Shown: piece after piece, positions 1 through 9,079 of the stretch
Position numbering within the stretch: position 1 is the stretch's first letter
Layout of the letters: the number at the start of each line of letters is the position of its first letter
Assembly (NCBI GenBank): GCA_027021615.1
Contig: JALUTY010000034.1
Coordinates: 1-64,000, forward strand
Reading direction: 5' to 3'
Length of the DNA stretch: 64,000 nucleotides
Source of the DNA: a bacterium
GTDB lineage: Bacteria > Desulfobacterota > Deferrisomatia > Deferrisomatales > Deferrisomataceae
Notes under the pieces: generated by a model
Told to the model about the DNA's origin: nothing
Database searches by the model: none
The model's input: only the letters and a program-made list of their open reading frames with translations
Translations under genes and position numbers: made by a program

Positions 1-115
1 CGGCCACCACCGCCGAGGTCATGGCCCGGCCGCCGAACAGCTTCCACCTCTCCGGCACCGGCTCCTCCTTCACCTCCTGGGTCCGCATGTTCACTCGCAC
101 GATCCGCTCACTCAT
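1..115 (-). CDS. Tungsten-containing aldehyde:ferredoxin oxidoreductase, N-terminal fragment (runs off the window)
   Basis: Only the first 38 codons are inside the window. The translation begins MSERIVRVNMRTQEV and continues to a KLFGGRAMTSAVVA stretch. The family opens the same way: a short beta strand (ILRVxxxTGxV), an acidic segment, then a conserved GGRG/A(L/M)xS loop. A clear AAGGAGG site sits just upstream of the ATG. AOR enzymes oxidise aldehydes to acids with a tungstopterin and one 4Fe-4S cluster, passing electrons to ferredoxin in the cytoplasm. It lies 127 bases downstream of the CBS-ACT gene on the same strand, so co-transcription is possible. With so little sequence the AOR subfamily cannot be told. 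Confidence 0.7.
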   Translation of the reverse strand, partial: MSERIVRVNMRTQEVKEEPVPERWKLFGGRAMTSAVVA

Positions 116-242
116 AGTACCCTCCTTCCCAAAACAAGGGGTGATTCGACGGGATACGTCAACATACCGGATGTTTCGGCAAAGTAAAGGGTCTCCCGAT
201 CCGGCCGAAGACCGTGGACCGGAGACCAAAGTTTCCCCTTGC
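116..242. other. Gap between the CBS-ACT gene and the AOR gene, with an inverted repeat
   Basis: No gene is seen. A 7-bp inverted repeat (GGTCTCC at 190-196, GGAGACC at 221-227) could form a hairpin on the minus strand just after the CBS-ACT stop codon. It is followed by CTTTACTTT rather than a clean T run, so it may be a weak terminator or an mRNA-processing hairpin. Confidence 0.3.
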
Positions 243-887
243 TCACACGCCCCGATGCACGACCATGTCGGGGTACTCCTCCTTCAGCTCGCTCTCCAGG
301 GGAAGGGTGTCCCCCTCCACCCGCAGGATCAGCTCCCGGCGGCCCTCGGGCACGTCCTGGTAGGTGGTGAGGATGGAGCGGATCTTCAGGCCGTGGGCCC
401 GAACCTTGTCCGCCACCACCCGGATCGATCCCGCCTCGTCGGGGATGGTCAGCTGGAACCGTACCGTGTTCGTGCGGGCCCCGGTCACTTGGATGAGGGC
501 CTCGAACACGTCCTCGTGGGCCAGGATGCCCACCAGGGCTCCGTCGCCGTCCACCACCGGCAGACAACCGATCTTGTTGTCGTGCAGCAGCAACGCAGCC
601 TTCTCGATGGTGTCGTCCGGCCCCACCCGGAGCGGATCCCGCCGCATGGCCTCGGACACCTTGGCCCGGCTCAGGGCGTAGTGGAGCTCGTACACGTCCA
701 GGGTGGTGGCCCGGCTGGGCATGTACTCCTTGAGGTCCCGGTCGCTCACAATGCCCACCAGCCGGTCGCCGTCCATCACCGGCAGGTGTCGGATCTTGTG
801 CTGCTTCATCAGGTGGATTGCTTCGGACACCGGATCGTCCTTCCCCACCGTGACGGGATTCGGGCTCATCCATTTGCGTACGACCAT
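243..887 (-). CDS. CBS-pair protein with C-terminal ACT domain
   Basis: A 214-residue cytoplasmic protein with two CBS repeats, about residues 1-60 (MSPNPVTVGKDDPVSEA, then the HLPVMDGDRLVGIVSDRDL strand) and 75-135 (LPVVDGDGALVGILAHEDV). An ACT-like domain follows at about 140-205 (VRFQLTIPDEAGSIRVVADK). CBS pairs bind adenine nucleotides and ACT domains often bind amino acids, so a small-molecule sensing role is likely; no enzyme domain is present. The ATG at 887 is chosen over upstream starts because AAGGAGAAGG lies immediately before it. It is divergent from valS, and aldehyde oxidoreductase is next downstream. The molecule it senses is unknown. Confidence 0.85.
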   Translation of the reverse strand: MVVRKWMSPNPVTVGKDDPVSEAIHLMKQHKIRHLPVMDGDRLVGIVSDRDLKEYMPSRATTLDVYELHYALSRAKVSEAMRRDPLRVGPDDTIEKAALLLHDNKIGCLPVVDGDGALVGILAHEDVFEALIQVTGARTNTVRFQLTIPDEAGSIRVVADKVRAHGLKIRSILTTYQDVPEGRRELILRVEGDTLPLESELKEEYPDMVVHRGV

Positions 888-958
888 GGACCTTCTCCTT
901 TCGTTCTGGGTTGATGGGGTCACGTGCACGTCGCCGGCTCTCCTATCGGCCCGGTCCG

Positions 959-987
959 CCCGGGCCATGAGGCCCGGGTTTGCTTTT
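959..987 (+). terminator. GC-rich hairpin plus T-rich tail in the valS leader region
   Basis: CCCGGGCC, the loop ATGA, then GGCCCGGG form a perfect 8-bp stem followed by TTTGCTTTTCT. This is an intrinsic terminator shape on the plus strand, between the divergent CBS-ACT and valS genes. No plus-strand gene precedes it, so it would act either on a valS leader transcript or on antisense RNA from the CBS-ACT side. Confidence 0.45.
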
Positions 988-1007
988 CTCAAACTCTCGT
1001 CAGCCCC

Positions 1008-1037
1008 TTGCTTCGGGCCGCCGGGGACCCGTACACT
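1008..1037 (+). promoter_or_regulatory. Possible sigma-70 promoter for valS
   Basis: TTGCTT at 1008-1013 and TACACT at 1032-1037 are separated by 18 bases and lie about 70 bases before the valS ATG. The match is moderate (4/6 and 4/6). It lies downstream of the 959-987 hairpin, so transcripts from here would avoid that terminator. Confidence 0.3.
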
Positions 1038-1105
1038 TTGGGGCCTTCCATTTTTCTTGGAATCCCCTGAGCTTCCCTTTCGCGGGCTTTTCGAGGGTGT
1101 ACGTC

Positions 1106-3784
1106 ATGACCGATCCGCGCGCCGAACTCGGCACCTACGATCCCCACGCGTTCGAGGAGAGGTGGTACCGGTGGTGGGAGCAGGAGAAGCTGTTCCACGC
1201 TGACCCGTTCTCGTCCAAGCCCCACTTCTCCATCGTGATCCCCCCACCCAACGTGACCGGCAGCCTCCACATGGGCCACGCCCTCAACAACACCCTGCAG
1301 GACGTGCTCGTCCGGTACAAGCGCATGGATGGGTACGAGGCCCTGTGGGTGCCGGGCACCGACCACGCGGGCATCGCCACCCAGAACGTGGTCGAGCGCA
1401 TGCTAGCGGCCGAGGGCAAGACCCGCCAAGACCTGGGCCGCGAGGCGTTCGTCCAGAGGGTGTGGAGGTGGCGGGAGGAGTCGGGCGGCATCATCCTGAG
1501 GCAGCTGAAGCGCCTGGGGGCATCGTGCGACTGGGGCCGAGAACGGTTTACCATGGACGAGGGCCTGTCGCGAGCCGTCCGAGAGGTGTTCTGCCGGCTG
1601 TACGAGCAGGGCCTCATCTACCAGGGGGACTACATCATTAACTGGTGCCCCCGGTGCCATACGGCCCTGTCGGACCTGGAGGTGGAGCACGAGGAGGAGG
1701 CCGGCCGGCTGTGGCACATCCGGTACCCGGCCCGGGACGGCTCGCCCGGGGTGGTGGTAGCCACGACCCGGCCGGAGACCATGCTGGGCGACACCGCCGT
1801 GGCCGTGCACCCCAACGACCCCCGGTACCGCGACCTGGTCGGGAAGACCCTGGTCCTGCCGCTGGTGGGTCGGGAGATCCCGGTCATCGCCGACCCGGCG
1901 GTGGACCCCGAGTTCGGTACTGGGGCCGTCAAGGTCACCCCTGCCCACGACCCCAACGACTTCGCCATGGGCGACCGCCACGGGCTCGACCGGGTCCGGG
2001 TGATCGGCGAGGACGGCACCATGACCGCCCAAGCGGGCGGCTACGCCGGCGTGGACCGGTACGAGTGCCGCAGGCGCCTGGTGCAGGACCTGGAGGCCCA
2101 GGGGCTCCTGATCCGTGTGGACGACCACCGCCACGCCGTGGGGCACTGCTACCGGTGCCGCACCGTGATCGAGCCCCTGGTCTCGCGCCAGTGGTTCGTG
2201 AAGATTCGGCCCCTGGCCCAGAAGGCCATCGAAGCGGTGCGCCAGGGCCACACCCGCATCGTGCCGCCCCAGTGGGAGAAGACCTACTTTCACTGGATGG
2301 AGAACATCCGGGACTGGTGCATCTCGCGACAGATCTGGTGGGGTCACCGCATCCCCGCGTTCACCTGCCGGGACTGCGGCGAGCTCACGGTGGCGCGCGC
2401 CGACCCGGAGCGGTGCCCCGCCTGCGGGTCCGCCGACCTGGTGCAGGAGGAGGACGTGCTCGACACCTGGTTCTCCTCGGCCCTGTGGCCGTTCTCCACC
2501 CTGGGGTGGCCCGAGGAGACCCCGGAGCTCAAGAAGTTCTACCCCACCAGCGTGCTCGTGACCGGGTTCGACATCCTCTTTTTCTGGGTGGCCCGGATGA
2601 TGATGATGGGGCTGTGGTTCCGGGACGAGGTGCCGTTCCGGGACGTATACATCCACGCCCTGGTCCGGGACGAGAAGGGCCAGAAAATGTCCAAGTCCCG
2701 GGGCAACGTGATCGATCCGCTCGAGGTGATCGACCGGTTCGGGGCCGACCCGTTCCGGTTCACGCTGGTGGCGTTCGCGGCCCAGGGCCGGGACATCCGA
2801 CTGTCCGTGGACCGGATCGAGGGGTACCAGCGGTTCGCCAACAAGGTGTGGAACGCGGTGCGGTTCACCCTGATGAACCTGGGGGACTTCGATCCGGCCG
2901 CCCCCGAGGTGCCGTTCGCCGATCGTCCCCCCCAGGACCGGTGGATTCTGACCCGCCTGCGGGAGGCCGTGACCGGGGTGCGCGGGTACCTGGAGGCCTA
3001 CGAGTTCGACAAGGCCGCCGGCAGCGTATACCAGTTCCTGTGGCACGAACTGTGCGACTGGTACATCGAGATGGCCAAGGGCCCCCTGTACGCCGCCGAC
3101 GCCCCCGCGGCCCGGCTCGCCACCCAGCAGACCCTGGTCCGGGCCTTTGACGCGGTGCTCCGGCTCCTGCATCCGTTCATGCCGTTCCTCACCGAAGAGC
3201 TGTGGCAGCGGCTGCCGTGGCCGGCGTTCCTGGGCGAGCGGCCCCGCAGCGTGGTGGTGGCGTCGTTCCCCCGGCCCGACGACCTGCCGGAGGACGCGGC
3301 GGCCCGAGAGCGTATGGAGCGGGTCAAAGCCGTGGTGTCGGCCATTCGCAACATCCGGGGCGAGATGAACGTTCCTCCCTCCCGCAAGGTCGAAGCGTGG
3401 ATCCGGGGCGAGCCCTCGGCCCGAGAGGTGGTGCTGGCCGAGAGCCGCACTGTGGCCGCCCTGGCGGGGCTCGAGAAACTCGCCGCCCTCTCGGACGACG
3501 CAGCGCGGCCGGTCCAGTCCGCGGCGGCCGTGGTGGCCGGGCTCGAGATCTACGTGCCCCTGGCCGGGGTGGTGGATCTGGCGGCCGAGGCCAAGCGGTT
3601 GGAGAAGGAGATCGGTCGGGTGGAGGCCGATCTAAGCCGGGTGGAGAAGAAGCTCGCGAACCCCCACTTCACTGACAAGGCTCCGGCCGAGGTCGTGAAA
3701 AAGGAGCGCGCCAAGGCGGCCGAGCTGTCCGAGAGGCTCTCCAAGCTCCGGGCGAACCTGGCCACGGTGCGGAGCGCCGCATGA
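1106..3784 (+). CDS. valS: Valyl-tRNA synthetase
   Basis: An 892-residue class Ia synthetase, the usual length, that attaches valine to tRNA-Val. The HIGH-type motif appears as [14 protein letters not shown] near residue 45 and the KMSKS loop as [10 protein letters not shown] near residue 530. The connective editing domain lies between them ([17 protein letters not shown]). A CxxC...CxxC zinc-ribbon-like insertion (CRDCGE, CPACGS) precedes [16 protein letters not shown]. The last 70 residues form the charged coiled-coil arm typical of bacterial ValRS. The ATG at 1106 has GAGGG upstream and gives the expected [13 protein letters not shown] start. The stop overlaps the nadC start by four bases (ATGA). 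Confidence 0.97.
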   Translation: MTDPRAELGTYDPHAFEERWYRWWEQEKLFHADPFSSKPHFSIVIPPPNVTGSLHMGHALNNTLQDVLVRYKRMDGYEALWVPGTDHAGIATQNVVERMLAAEGKTRQDLGREAFVQRVWRWREESGGIILRQLKRLGASCDWGRERFTMDEGLSRAVREVFCRLYEQGLIYQGDYIINWCPRCHTALSDLEVEHEEEAGRLWHIRYPARDGSPGVVVATTRPETMLGDTAVAVHPNDPRYRDLVGKTLVLPLVGREIPVIADPAVDPEFGTGAVKVTPAHDPNDFAMGDRHGLDRVRVIGEDGTMTAQAGGYAGVDRYECRRRLVQDLEAQGLLIRVDDHRHAVGHCYRCRTVIEPLVSRQWFVKIRPLAQKAIEAVRQGHTRIVPPQWEKTYFHWMENIRDWCISRQIWWGHRIPAFTCRDCGELTVARADPERCPACGSADLVQEEDVLDTWFSSALWPFSTLGWPEETPELKKFYPTSVLVTGFDILFFWVARMMMMGLWFRDEVPFRDVYIHALVRDEKGQKMSKSRGNVIDPLEVIDRFGADPFRFTLVAFAAQGRDIRLSVDRIEGYQRFANKVWNAVRFTLMNLGDFDPAAPEVPFADRPPQDRWILTRLREAVTGVRGYLEAYEFDKAAGSVYQFLWHELCDWYIEMAKGPLYAADAPAARLATQQTLVRAFDAVLRLLHPFMPFLTEELWQRLPWPAFLGERPRSVVVASFPRPDDLPEDAAARERMERVKAVVSAIRNIRGEMNVPPSRKVEAWIRGEPSAREVVLAESRTVAALAGLEKLAALSDDAARPVQSAAAVVAGLEIYVPLAGVVDLAAEAKRLEKEIGRVEADLSRVEKKLANPHFTDKAPAEVVKKERAKAAELSERLSKLRANLATVRSAA

Positions 3785-4644
3785 CCGGGTTCCCGTCCTC
3801 AGCCGCCGAGCGGGTCCTGCGGGCCGCCCTCGATGAGGACATCGGCCCCGGCGACGTGACCACCTTGGCGGTGGTGCCCCCCGGGACCCGGGTGGAGGCC
3901 AGGCTGCTGGCCAAGCAAGACCTGGTGCTGGCCGGGCTGCCTGGCTTCGTCCGGGCGTTCGAGCTGGTGGGCCCGGGGGTGACCTGGACCCTGCAGGCGG
4001 CCGACGGCGCCCGGGTGGGCCCCGGCACGGTGGTGGCCGTGGCCCACGGCGACGCTCACGTGCTGCTCGCGGCCGAGCGCACGGCCCTGAACCTGCTTCA
4101 ACGGCTCTCCGGGATCGCCACCCAGGCCTCCGAGTGGGTGCAGGAGCTCGAAGGCACCCGCGCCCGGCTCGTGGACACCCGAAAGACCACGCCGGGCCTG
4201 CGGGCCCTGGAGAAGTACGCCGTGCGGGTGGGCGGCGCGGCCAATCACCGGTTCGGGCTGTTCGACGGGGTCCTGATCAAGGACAACCACATCCGGGCGG
4301 CCGGCGGGGTCGCCGCGGCCGTGGCCGCGGCCCGGCGCAACGCCCCCCACACCCTGAAGGTGGAGGTGGAGGTCACCACCCTGGCCGAGCTGGACCAGGC
4401 CTTGGCGGCTGGGGCCGACGCCGTGCTCCTGGACAATATGGACCTGGCCACCCTGCGCCGGGCCGTGGAGCGGGCGGCCGGGAGGGCCGTGCTGGAGGCA
4501 TCGGGCGGGGTGACCCGGGACCGGCTTCGGGCCATCGCCCAGACCGGGGTGGCCCTGATCTCGGCCGGGGCCCTCACCCACTCTGCCCCGGCGGCGGACC
4601 TGTCCCTTCTTTTCCAGGAGGTGAAATATGGGCCAGGAGGCTAA
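3781..4644 (+). CDS. nadC: Quinolinate phosphoribosyltransferase (NAD biosynthesis)
   Basis: A 287-residue decarboxylating enzyme that converts quinolinate and PRPP to nicotinate mononucleotide in de novo NAD synthesis. Family landmarks are [11 protein letters not shown] near the start, [29 protein letters not shown], the KVEVEV strand, LLDNM and the EASGGV phosphate-binding turn. Length is normal. It starts in a 4-base ATGA overlap with valS, so the two are translationally coupled. Its 3' end overlaps the cyclic-nucleotide-binding gene by 17 bases. nadA and nadB are not in the window. Confidence 0.96.
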   Translation: MTGFPSSAAERVLRAALDEDIGPGDVTTLAVVPPGTRVEARLLAKQDLVLAGLPGFVRAFELVGPGVTWTLQAADGARVGPGTVVAVAHGDAHVLLAAERTALNLLQRLSGIATQASEWVQELEGTRARLVDTRKTTPGLRALEKYAVRVGGAANHRFGLFDGVLIKDNHIRAAGGVAAAVAAARRNAPHTLKVEVEVTTLAELDQALAAGADAVLLDNMDLATLRRAVERAAGRAVLEASGGVTRDRLRAIAQTGVALISAGALTHSAPAADLSLLFQEVKYGPGG

Positions 4645-4984
4645 GGTCCAAGAGCGGGTGTTCGGTCCGGGGACCGTGCTGTTCGAGGAAGGAGATGCCT
4701 CACGGGACCTCTACGTGCTGCTCTCTGGTGCCGTGAGCGTCACCCGCGCCGGCTGGGAGGTGGCCGAGATCGCCGAGCCCGGCGCCTACTTCGGGGAGAT
4801 GTCCTCGCTGCTGGGAGAGCCGAGGAGCGCCACGGTTACGGCGCTGTCCGAGGTGAGGGTCCTGGTGGTTCCGCCGGAGAGGCTGGAGGACTTCTTCGGC
4901 ACTACCCCTCAGCTGGCCCTGCGGATGGCCCGGGAGCTGGCGCGTCGCCTGGCCGATACCACCCAGCTCCTCGTGGAGCGTTAG
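4628..4984 (+). CDS. Single-domain cyclic-nucleotide-binding (CRP-like) protein
   Basis: At 118 residues this is one cNMP-binding beta-roll and little else. It shows FGPGTVLFEEGDASRDLYVL, GAVSV, the phosphate-binding-cassette region PGAYFGEMSSLLGEPRSATV and a C-terminal helix. There is no helix-turn-helix, so it is not a CRP-type DNA-binding regulator by itself and more likely acts through a partner. A strong AGGAGGTGAAAT site lies inside the end of nadC just before the ATG. It converges on the HD-GYP gene with a 4-base tail overlap. The neighbouring cyclase operon suggests, but does not prove, that cAMP or another cyclic nucleotide is its ligand. Confidence 0.85.
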   Translation: MGQEAKVQERVFGPGTVLFEEGDASRDLYVLLSGAVSVTRAGWEVAEIAEPGAYFGEMSSLLGEPRSATVTALSEVRVLVVPPERLEDFFGTTPQLALRMARELARRLADTTQLLVER

Positions 4985-6462
4985 CCCTCCTCCGCCAGCC
5001 CCTGCCACTCCAGCAGCACCTCGACCACGTCGGGGTCGAGCCTCCTCTGGGCGGCGTCCTCCCGGAGGATGCGGACGACTCGCTCGGGGGGAAGAGGGGG
5101 CTTGTACGGTCGGTCGGCCGCGGTCAACGCCTCGAACACGTCCACCGCCGCCAGGATCCTGGCGGCCATGGGCAGGTCCTCCGCCGTTCGCCCCTCTGGG
5201 TACCCGGTCCCGTCCAGCCGCTCGTGATGGGCCGAGGCGATCTCCGGCACCCGGGAGAGGTGGGGTGGAAACGGGATCTGGCCGAGCATCCGGGCGGTCC
5301 AGACCACGTGCTCGCGCATCTGCTCCATCTCTTCCGGGGTCAGGCTCCCCCGGCTGCGTTCCAAGGTCTCCACCTCCTCCGGGGTCAGGACCCTCTCGTC
5401 CGGCCCCAGTACTCCGTACGTTTCCGACGCGATCTTTTCCAGACGGAGCTCCTGCTCTCGGTCCATGGGGGGCCCCGGCCGGTTCGCCGCCTTGATGAAG
5501 GCCCAGTCTGCCTTCAACGCGTCCAGCCGACGCGCGTTCTTCTCGGGCTCGTCGCCCAGGCGGATCCGTTCGAGCAACACCGCCTCCACCCGCCGGAATC
5601 TCTCGCAGATCACCTCGATCCGGTCGAAGAAGCCCTGGAGGCGGTTTGCCTTGTCCATCACGTACACCGGGGTGGTGACCTTTCCGATGTCATGGAGCCA
5701 CCCCGCCAGACGGATCTCCTCCAGCTCCTCCTCCCCGAACCGGACATCGGCCAGACGTCCCTTCTCACATCGGTGGATCGCTTGGGCCAGCCCCACGTTG
5801 AGCTCTGCCACCCGTTGTACGTGGTTTCCCGTGTACCGCGACTTGGCGTCGATCGCCACGCCGAGGGCCCGCACCAACCCCTCCAGGGTCGCACGCAGGT
5901 CCTCCACCAGCCGGGCGTTCCGGAGCGCCGCGGCCGCGCCCGAGGCGAACGCCTCCACCAGCTCCACGTCTTCGTCACGGAACGGCCCCGGCTGGCCGGT
6001 TTCCGCCTGCCGGGCGTTAAGGAGCTGCAGCACCCCGATGACCCTGCCCCCCGGCTCGGTCAACGGTACCACCAGCATGGACCGGGAGCGGTACCCGGTC
6101 TGGGCGTCGTACCGACGCGGCCCCTGGAAGTCGAACTCCTCTGACCGGTACACGTCGGCCACGTGTACCGTCTTGCCGTGGAGCGCTGCGTACCCGGAGA
6201 CGTTCCCCGGCTCGACCGCTACCGGGCCCAGGCGGTCTTCCGCCTGGTCGGCCCGAAGCCGCAGCCCTAGGGTGTCGTTGTGGATCACCCGGGGATGAAG
6301 CTGGTCGTCCTCCCGGGTGTACACCGTGCCTGCATCGGCCCCCGTCAGCTCCCGGGCACAGGCCAGGATTCGGTCGAGCAGCACCTCCAGGTCCCGCTCG
6401 ACCGACAGGGCCGTCGTGACCTCGATCAAGCGCCGCAAGCGAGCGTGTTCGTCCGCCACCAT
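4981..6462 (-). CDS. GAF domain/HD-GYP cyclic-di-GMP phosphodiesterase
   Basis: A 493-residue cytoplasmic protein. A GAF domain occupies about residues 10-185, with the RSMLVVPLTEPGGRVIGVLQLLN core in its second half. An HD-GYP domain follows: the metal motif HDIGK is at about 257-261 and HHERLDGTGYP at about 412-422. The spacing between the two motifs is longer than usual because of a charged, helical insertion. HD-GYP domains hydrolyse cyclic-di-GMP, and the GAF domain probably supplies ligand control. The ATG at 6462 is preferred to an upstream TTG because it falls 4 bases after the barrel-protein stop. It is the last gene of the CHASE2-cyclase run. Confidence 0.9.
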   Translation of the reverse strand: MVADEHARLRRLIEVTTALSVERDLEVLLDRILACARELTGADAGTVYTREDDQLHPRVIHNDTLGLRLRADQAEDRLGPVAVEPGNVSGYAALHGKTVHVADVYRSEEFDFQGPRRYDAQTGYRSRSMLVVPLTEPGGRVIGVLQLLNARQAETGQPGPFRDEDVELVEAFASGAAAALRNARLVEDLRATLEGLVRALGVAIDAKSRYTGNHVQRVAELNVGLAQAIHRCEKGRLADVRFGEEELEEIRLAGWLHDIGKVTTPVYVMDKANRLQGFFDRIEVICERFRRVEAVLLERIRLGDEPEKNARRLDALKADWAFIKAANRPGPPMDREQELRLEKIASETYGVLGPDERVLTPEEVETLERSRGSLTPEEMEQMREHVVWTARMLGQIPFPPHLSRVPEIASAHHERLDGTGYPEGRTAEDLPMAARILAAVDVFEALTAADRPYKPPLPPERVVRILREDAAQRRLDPDVVEVLLEWQGLAEEG

Positions 6463-6466
6463 CGCC

Positions 6467-7702
6467 CTAGTTCCGGTACGACGCCGCAAGAAATGCGGTA
6501 ATCGACGTTTCGGTCACGTCTTGGATGTCGGTGGCTCCCCCCACGAGCTGCGCTTCTCCCTTCCCCCGGGCGTAGATCACTCCAAAAGTAAGGGACGCTC
6601 CCCGGCGGAAGCGGGTCAGGCTCAGGGAGGCGCCGTACCGGTCCACGTGCTCCATCTGGTCCGTTCCGCCGTTGCGCACCTCTGGGGTGTTAGCCCGGTC
6701 CGAAAACATCCCCGCCCGAACCGCCCAGGACGGGCTCCAGTAGTACTCCAGGCCGATCGCCCCGTTCCAGGTCACCCGGCGATCCCCGAACGCTGGGTCC
6801 CGGGTCGCTGAGTCGTACATGGCGTCCGCCGAGATCAGCCAGTTCTGGCTGGGAAACACCGCCACGCCGAACCGCACCTCGTAGGGGTAGCGACGGCGGT
6901 CGTCCGCGTCCAGCACCTCCTCGAACACGTCGTTCGTGTCGTGGGGCTTCAGGGTCACCTGCGACCGGGCGTCGGAGTGGAGAACCCAAGCGTGGGCCAC
7001 GCTGACCCCCAGCGCGATGCGGTCCGTGGGCGCCACCATGAACCCCACCATGGGCCTAATCCCCCACTCGTCCACGTCCAGGTACCGACTGCTCAGCTGA
7101 AACCGCCCATCGCTCAGTTCCACCAACTGACTCAGGATGAACTCCGTGGTTCGTCGTTGGGCATAAAGCGTGAGGCCCACCGAGAGCCTCGGTCCCAGCT
7201 CCACGCCGTACGAGGGGCCGAACAGGTACAGGGTGTCCTGCTCGTTGAAGTTGATCCGGTGCCGGTCCACCTTCACACCGGGAATCGAGGCAGGCAGGCT
7301 CTCGAACACCTGGTCCTGATCCGTGCTCACCGAGTCCGGAACCGCGTAGGAGAACCCCAACACCCCAGCGCCCAGGGGGTGGGTCAGCCCGAAGTAGTTC
7401 GGCAACAGGGACGAGGAGGTCCTCTCCCACCCCTGCCCTCCCAGCACCCGGCCGTCATACTCGTCCCGGACCAGGCGATACGCGTTCATGCTGGCGGACA
7501 GCGATGTCTCCCGGGCGAAGGAGATCCCCGCAGGGTTGTAGAACATGCCGGACGCGTCGTCCGACACCGCTACGTACGCCCCGGCCATGCCTGCCGCCCG
7601 CTCTCCGACCAACACGTTCACGTAGTGATTCGCGTCGGCCCAGGCCAGAGGCGCGGCGACAAAGAGCGCCGCGAGGCACCCGAGCGCCCTACGGAGAGAC
7701 AT
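6467..7702 (-). CDS. Outer-membrane beta-barrel protein, OmpP1/FadL-like
   Basis: A 411-residue protein with a clear signal peptide (MSLRRALGCLAALF, cleavage near PLAWA). The family N-terminus follows: GAYVAVSDDASGMFYNPAGI, the plug region of FadL-type channels. Many alternating amphipathic strands run to a C-terminal aromatic/Asn end (FLAASYRN). FadL-type proteins carry hydrophobic compounds across the outer membrane; the substrate here is unknown. AGGA lies 6 bases before the ATG at 7702. The start overlaps the end of the M48 gene by 14 bases, so translation is probably coupled. Confidence 0.85.
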   Translation of the reverse strand: MSLRRALGCLAALFVAAPLAWADANHYVNVLVGERAAGMAGAYVAVSDDASGMFYNPAGISFARETSLSASMNAYRLVRDEYDGRVLGGQGWERTSSSLLPNYFGLTHPLGAGVLGFSYAVPDSVSTDQDQVFESLPASIPGVKVDRHRINFNEQDTLYLFGPSYGVELGPRLSVGLTLYAQRRTTEFILSQLVELSDGRFQLSSRYLDVDEWGIRPMVGFMVAPTDRIALGVSVAHAWVLHSDARSQVTLKPHDTNDVFEEVLDADDRRRYPYEVRFGVAVFPSQNWLISADAMYDSATRDPAFGDRRVTWNGAIGLEYYWSPSWAVRAGMFSDRANTPEVRNGGTDQMEHVDRYGASLSLTRFRRGASLTFGVIYARGKGEAQLVGGATDIQDVTETSITAFLAASYRN

Positions 7703-8513
7703 GCACATTCCTAGAAAACCTGCCGCTGCCGCGGTGCCCGTGTCCACCACTCCCATACTCCTTGATCAGGTCCCTCAGCCAACCGAGGCGCTTGGTGGTG
7801 GGGGGATGGGTGGGGGACGCGGTCCCCCGGGTCTCTGCCACTCGTTCCAGGAAGCGTCCCAGCCCCTCCGCTTCGTATCCCGCGGCCGATGTCAAGGTTA
7901 CTGCAAACCGATCGGCGTCGAGCTCCTCCTCCACCCGGTACCCGCGGTTGAAGAGCCGCTCCATCACGGTGTCGGTGGCCTCACGCAGCCCCACCTCTCC
8001 CGCGCTGCCCCCCCCTCCCACCAGCCGGATCAGGCTTGCCCACAGGCCCCGGGACCTTCCGGCGAGCCTCAGATCTTTTGCGACGTGCCCGGCCACCACG
8101 TGCCCGATCTCGTGCGCAAGCACCCCTGCGAGCTCTGCCTCATCGCGCATCACGCCGAGGGCCTCCCGCGTCACCACGACGTATCCCCCCGGGGTCGAGT
8201 AGGCGTTCACCCCTGGCGCCTCGATCACCGCGAACCGGAATACGAGCTCGCCGCGGGGGGCCGCGAGTGCCAGGCTCTGCCCCACCAGGTTCACGTACCG
8301 TTGGAGATCGGGGTCGTCTACGAGGGGATGCCTTCGCAGGATTCGGCCGACCGCCTCCCGTCCGACCCGGACCTCCACGGCCACGTCTTCTGCGGTCGGG
8401 GCGTCCATGACCTGGGCGCAGGCCCTCCGCCGACAGTCGACGGGTCCCGCGATGACTCCGCTGCTCCACACGGAGGCCAAAAGAGTCACCGCGACGAGCA
8501 GCCCGCCCCTCAT
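7689..8513 (-). CDS. Periplasmic M48-family zinc metalloprotease
   Basis: A 274-residue protein with a signal sequence (MRGGLLVAVTLLASVW) and the M48 core. The zinc motif is HEIGH within AGVLAHEIGHVVAGH, with the third ligand in EEELDADRFAV and the substrate-edge NAYSTPGGYVVVTREAL before them. M48 enzymes of this type (BepA/YfgC, LoiP) act in outer-membrane quality control. Here the next gene encodes an outer-membrane barrel, which suits such a role. There is no TPR tail like that of BepA. The ATG at 8513 has GGAGG before it and overlaps the SH3 gene stop as ATGA. Confidence 0.9.
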   Translation of the reverse strand: MRGGLLVAVTLLASVWSSGVIAGPVDCRRRACAQVMDAPTAEDVAVEVRVGREAVGRILRRHPLVDDPDLQRYVNLVGQSLALAAPRGELVFRFAVIEAPGVNAYSTPGGYVVVTREALGVMRDEAELAGVLAHEIGHVVAGHVAKDLRLAGRSRGLWASLIRLVGGGGSAGEVGLREATDTVMERLFNRGYRVEEELDADRFAVTLTSAAGYEAEGLGRFLERVAETRGTASPTHPPTTKRLGWLRDLIKEYGSGGHGHRGSGRFSRNVHVSP

Positions 8514-9007
8514 TCGGCCCTCCCCTCCTGCAGCTCCCGCTGGAACGCCTCCACCTCGTCGGGCTCCGCGCTTTGACGCTCCCACTCCTCCACGGCCCGG
8601 TAGTCCGGGGCGTCCGCGCTGTTCAGCCGTTCCCTAACCCCGGAGCTCCGCACTCCGCGCGTGGCCCCCGCGCCCACCACGGCCGAGGCCCGCCTCCTCG
8701 CATCGGGAGCCCAACTCCCCGCGCCTTCGACGGGCTCTGCTGGCCGTTCAGCCGGAGCCCGTGGGCCCAACACCATCCGGGGCACCCATCCCTCGACCCT
8801 GGCGGCCCGAACCCGGGCCCAACGGCCGTTTTCCTCCATCACCTCCACGGCCACCCCCCGTTCCAGCCGTCCCACCACCTGGGTCCCGAATCGAGGGGCC
8901 ACCCAGAGGTTCACCTTCCGGCTCTGTACGTACTGCTGACCACCGGCCCAGGCCACCAGTCCGAGACCCATCACCCCCAACGCTACCAGCCCGGCATTCT
9001 TGAACAT
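8510..9007 (-). CDS. Exported SH3-domain protein
   Basis: A 165-residue protein with an N-terminal hydrophobic signal or anchor (residues 4-22). A bacterial SH3 domain follows at about 28-80 (VNLWVAPRFGTQVVGRLERG, then RWARVRAARVEGWVPRMVL). The tail is low-complexity and rich in Ala, Arg and Glu. Such domains usually bind peptidoglycan or peptides in the periplasm. GGAGGTGA precedes the ATG. It sits between the CHASE2 cyclase (72 bases upstream) and the M48 protease (4-base overlap). Confidence 0.8.
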   Translation of the reverse strand: MFKNAGLVALGVMGLGLVAWAGGQQYVQSRKVNLWVAPRFGTQVVGRLERGVAVEVMEENGRWARVRAARVEGWVPRMVLGPRAPAERPAEPVEGAGSWAPDARRRASAVVGAGATRGVRSSGVRERLNSADAPDYRAVEEWERQSAEPDEVEAFQRELQEGRAE

Positions 9008-9079
9008 CGCTTCACCTCCAGCCTTGACGCCATCGGGTTTTGGATCGACCGCCGGCCCGGATTCCTCAAGTGCCCAGGG

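Noticed and set aside
888-1105. T-box leader for valS
   Set aside because: No AGGGUGGNACCGCG-type sequence or specifier loop was found.
1403-3172. Long open frames opposite or in other frames within valS, clpB, the Lon gene and others
   Set aside because: High-GC DNA opens long frames by chance. These lack domain signatures and ribosome binding sites and overlap well-supported genes.
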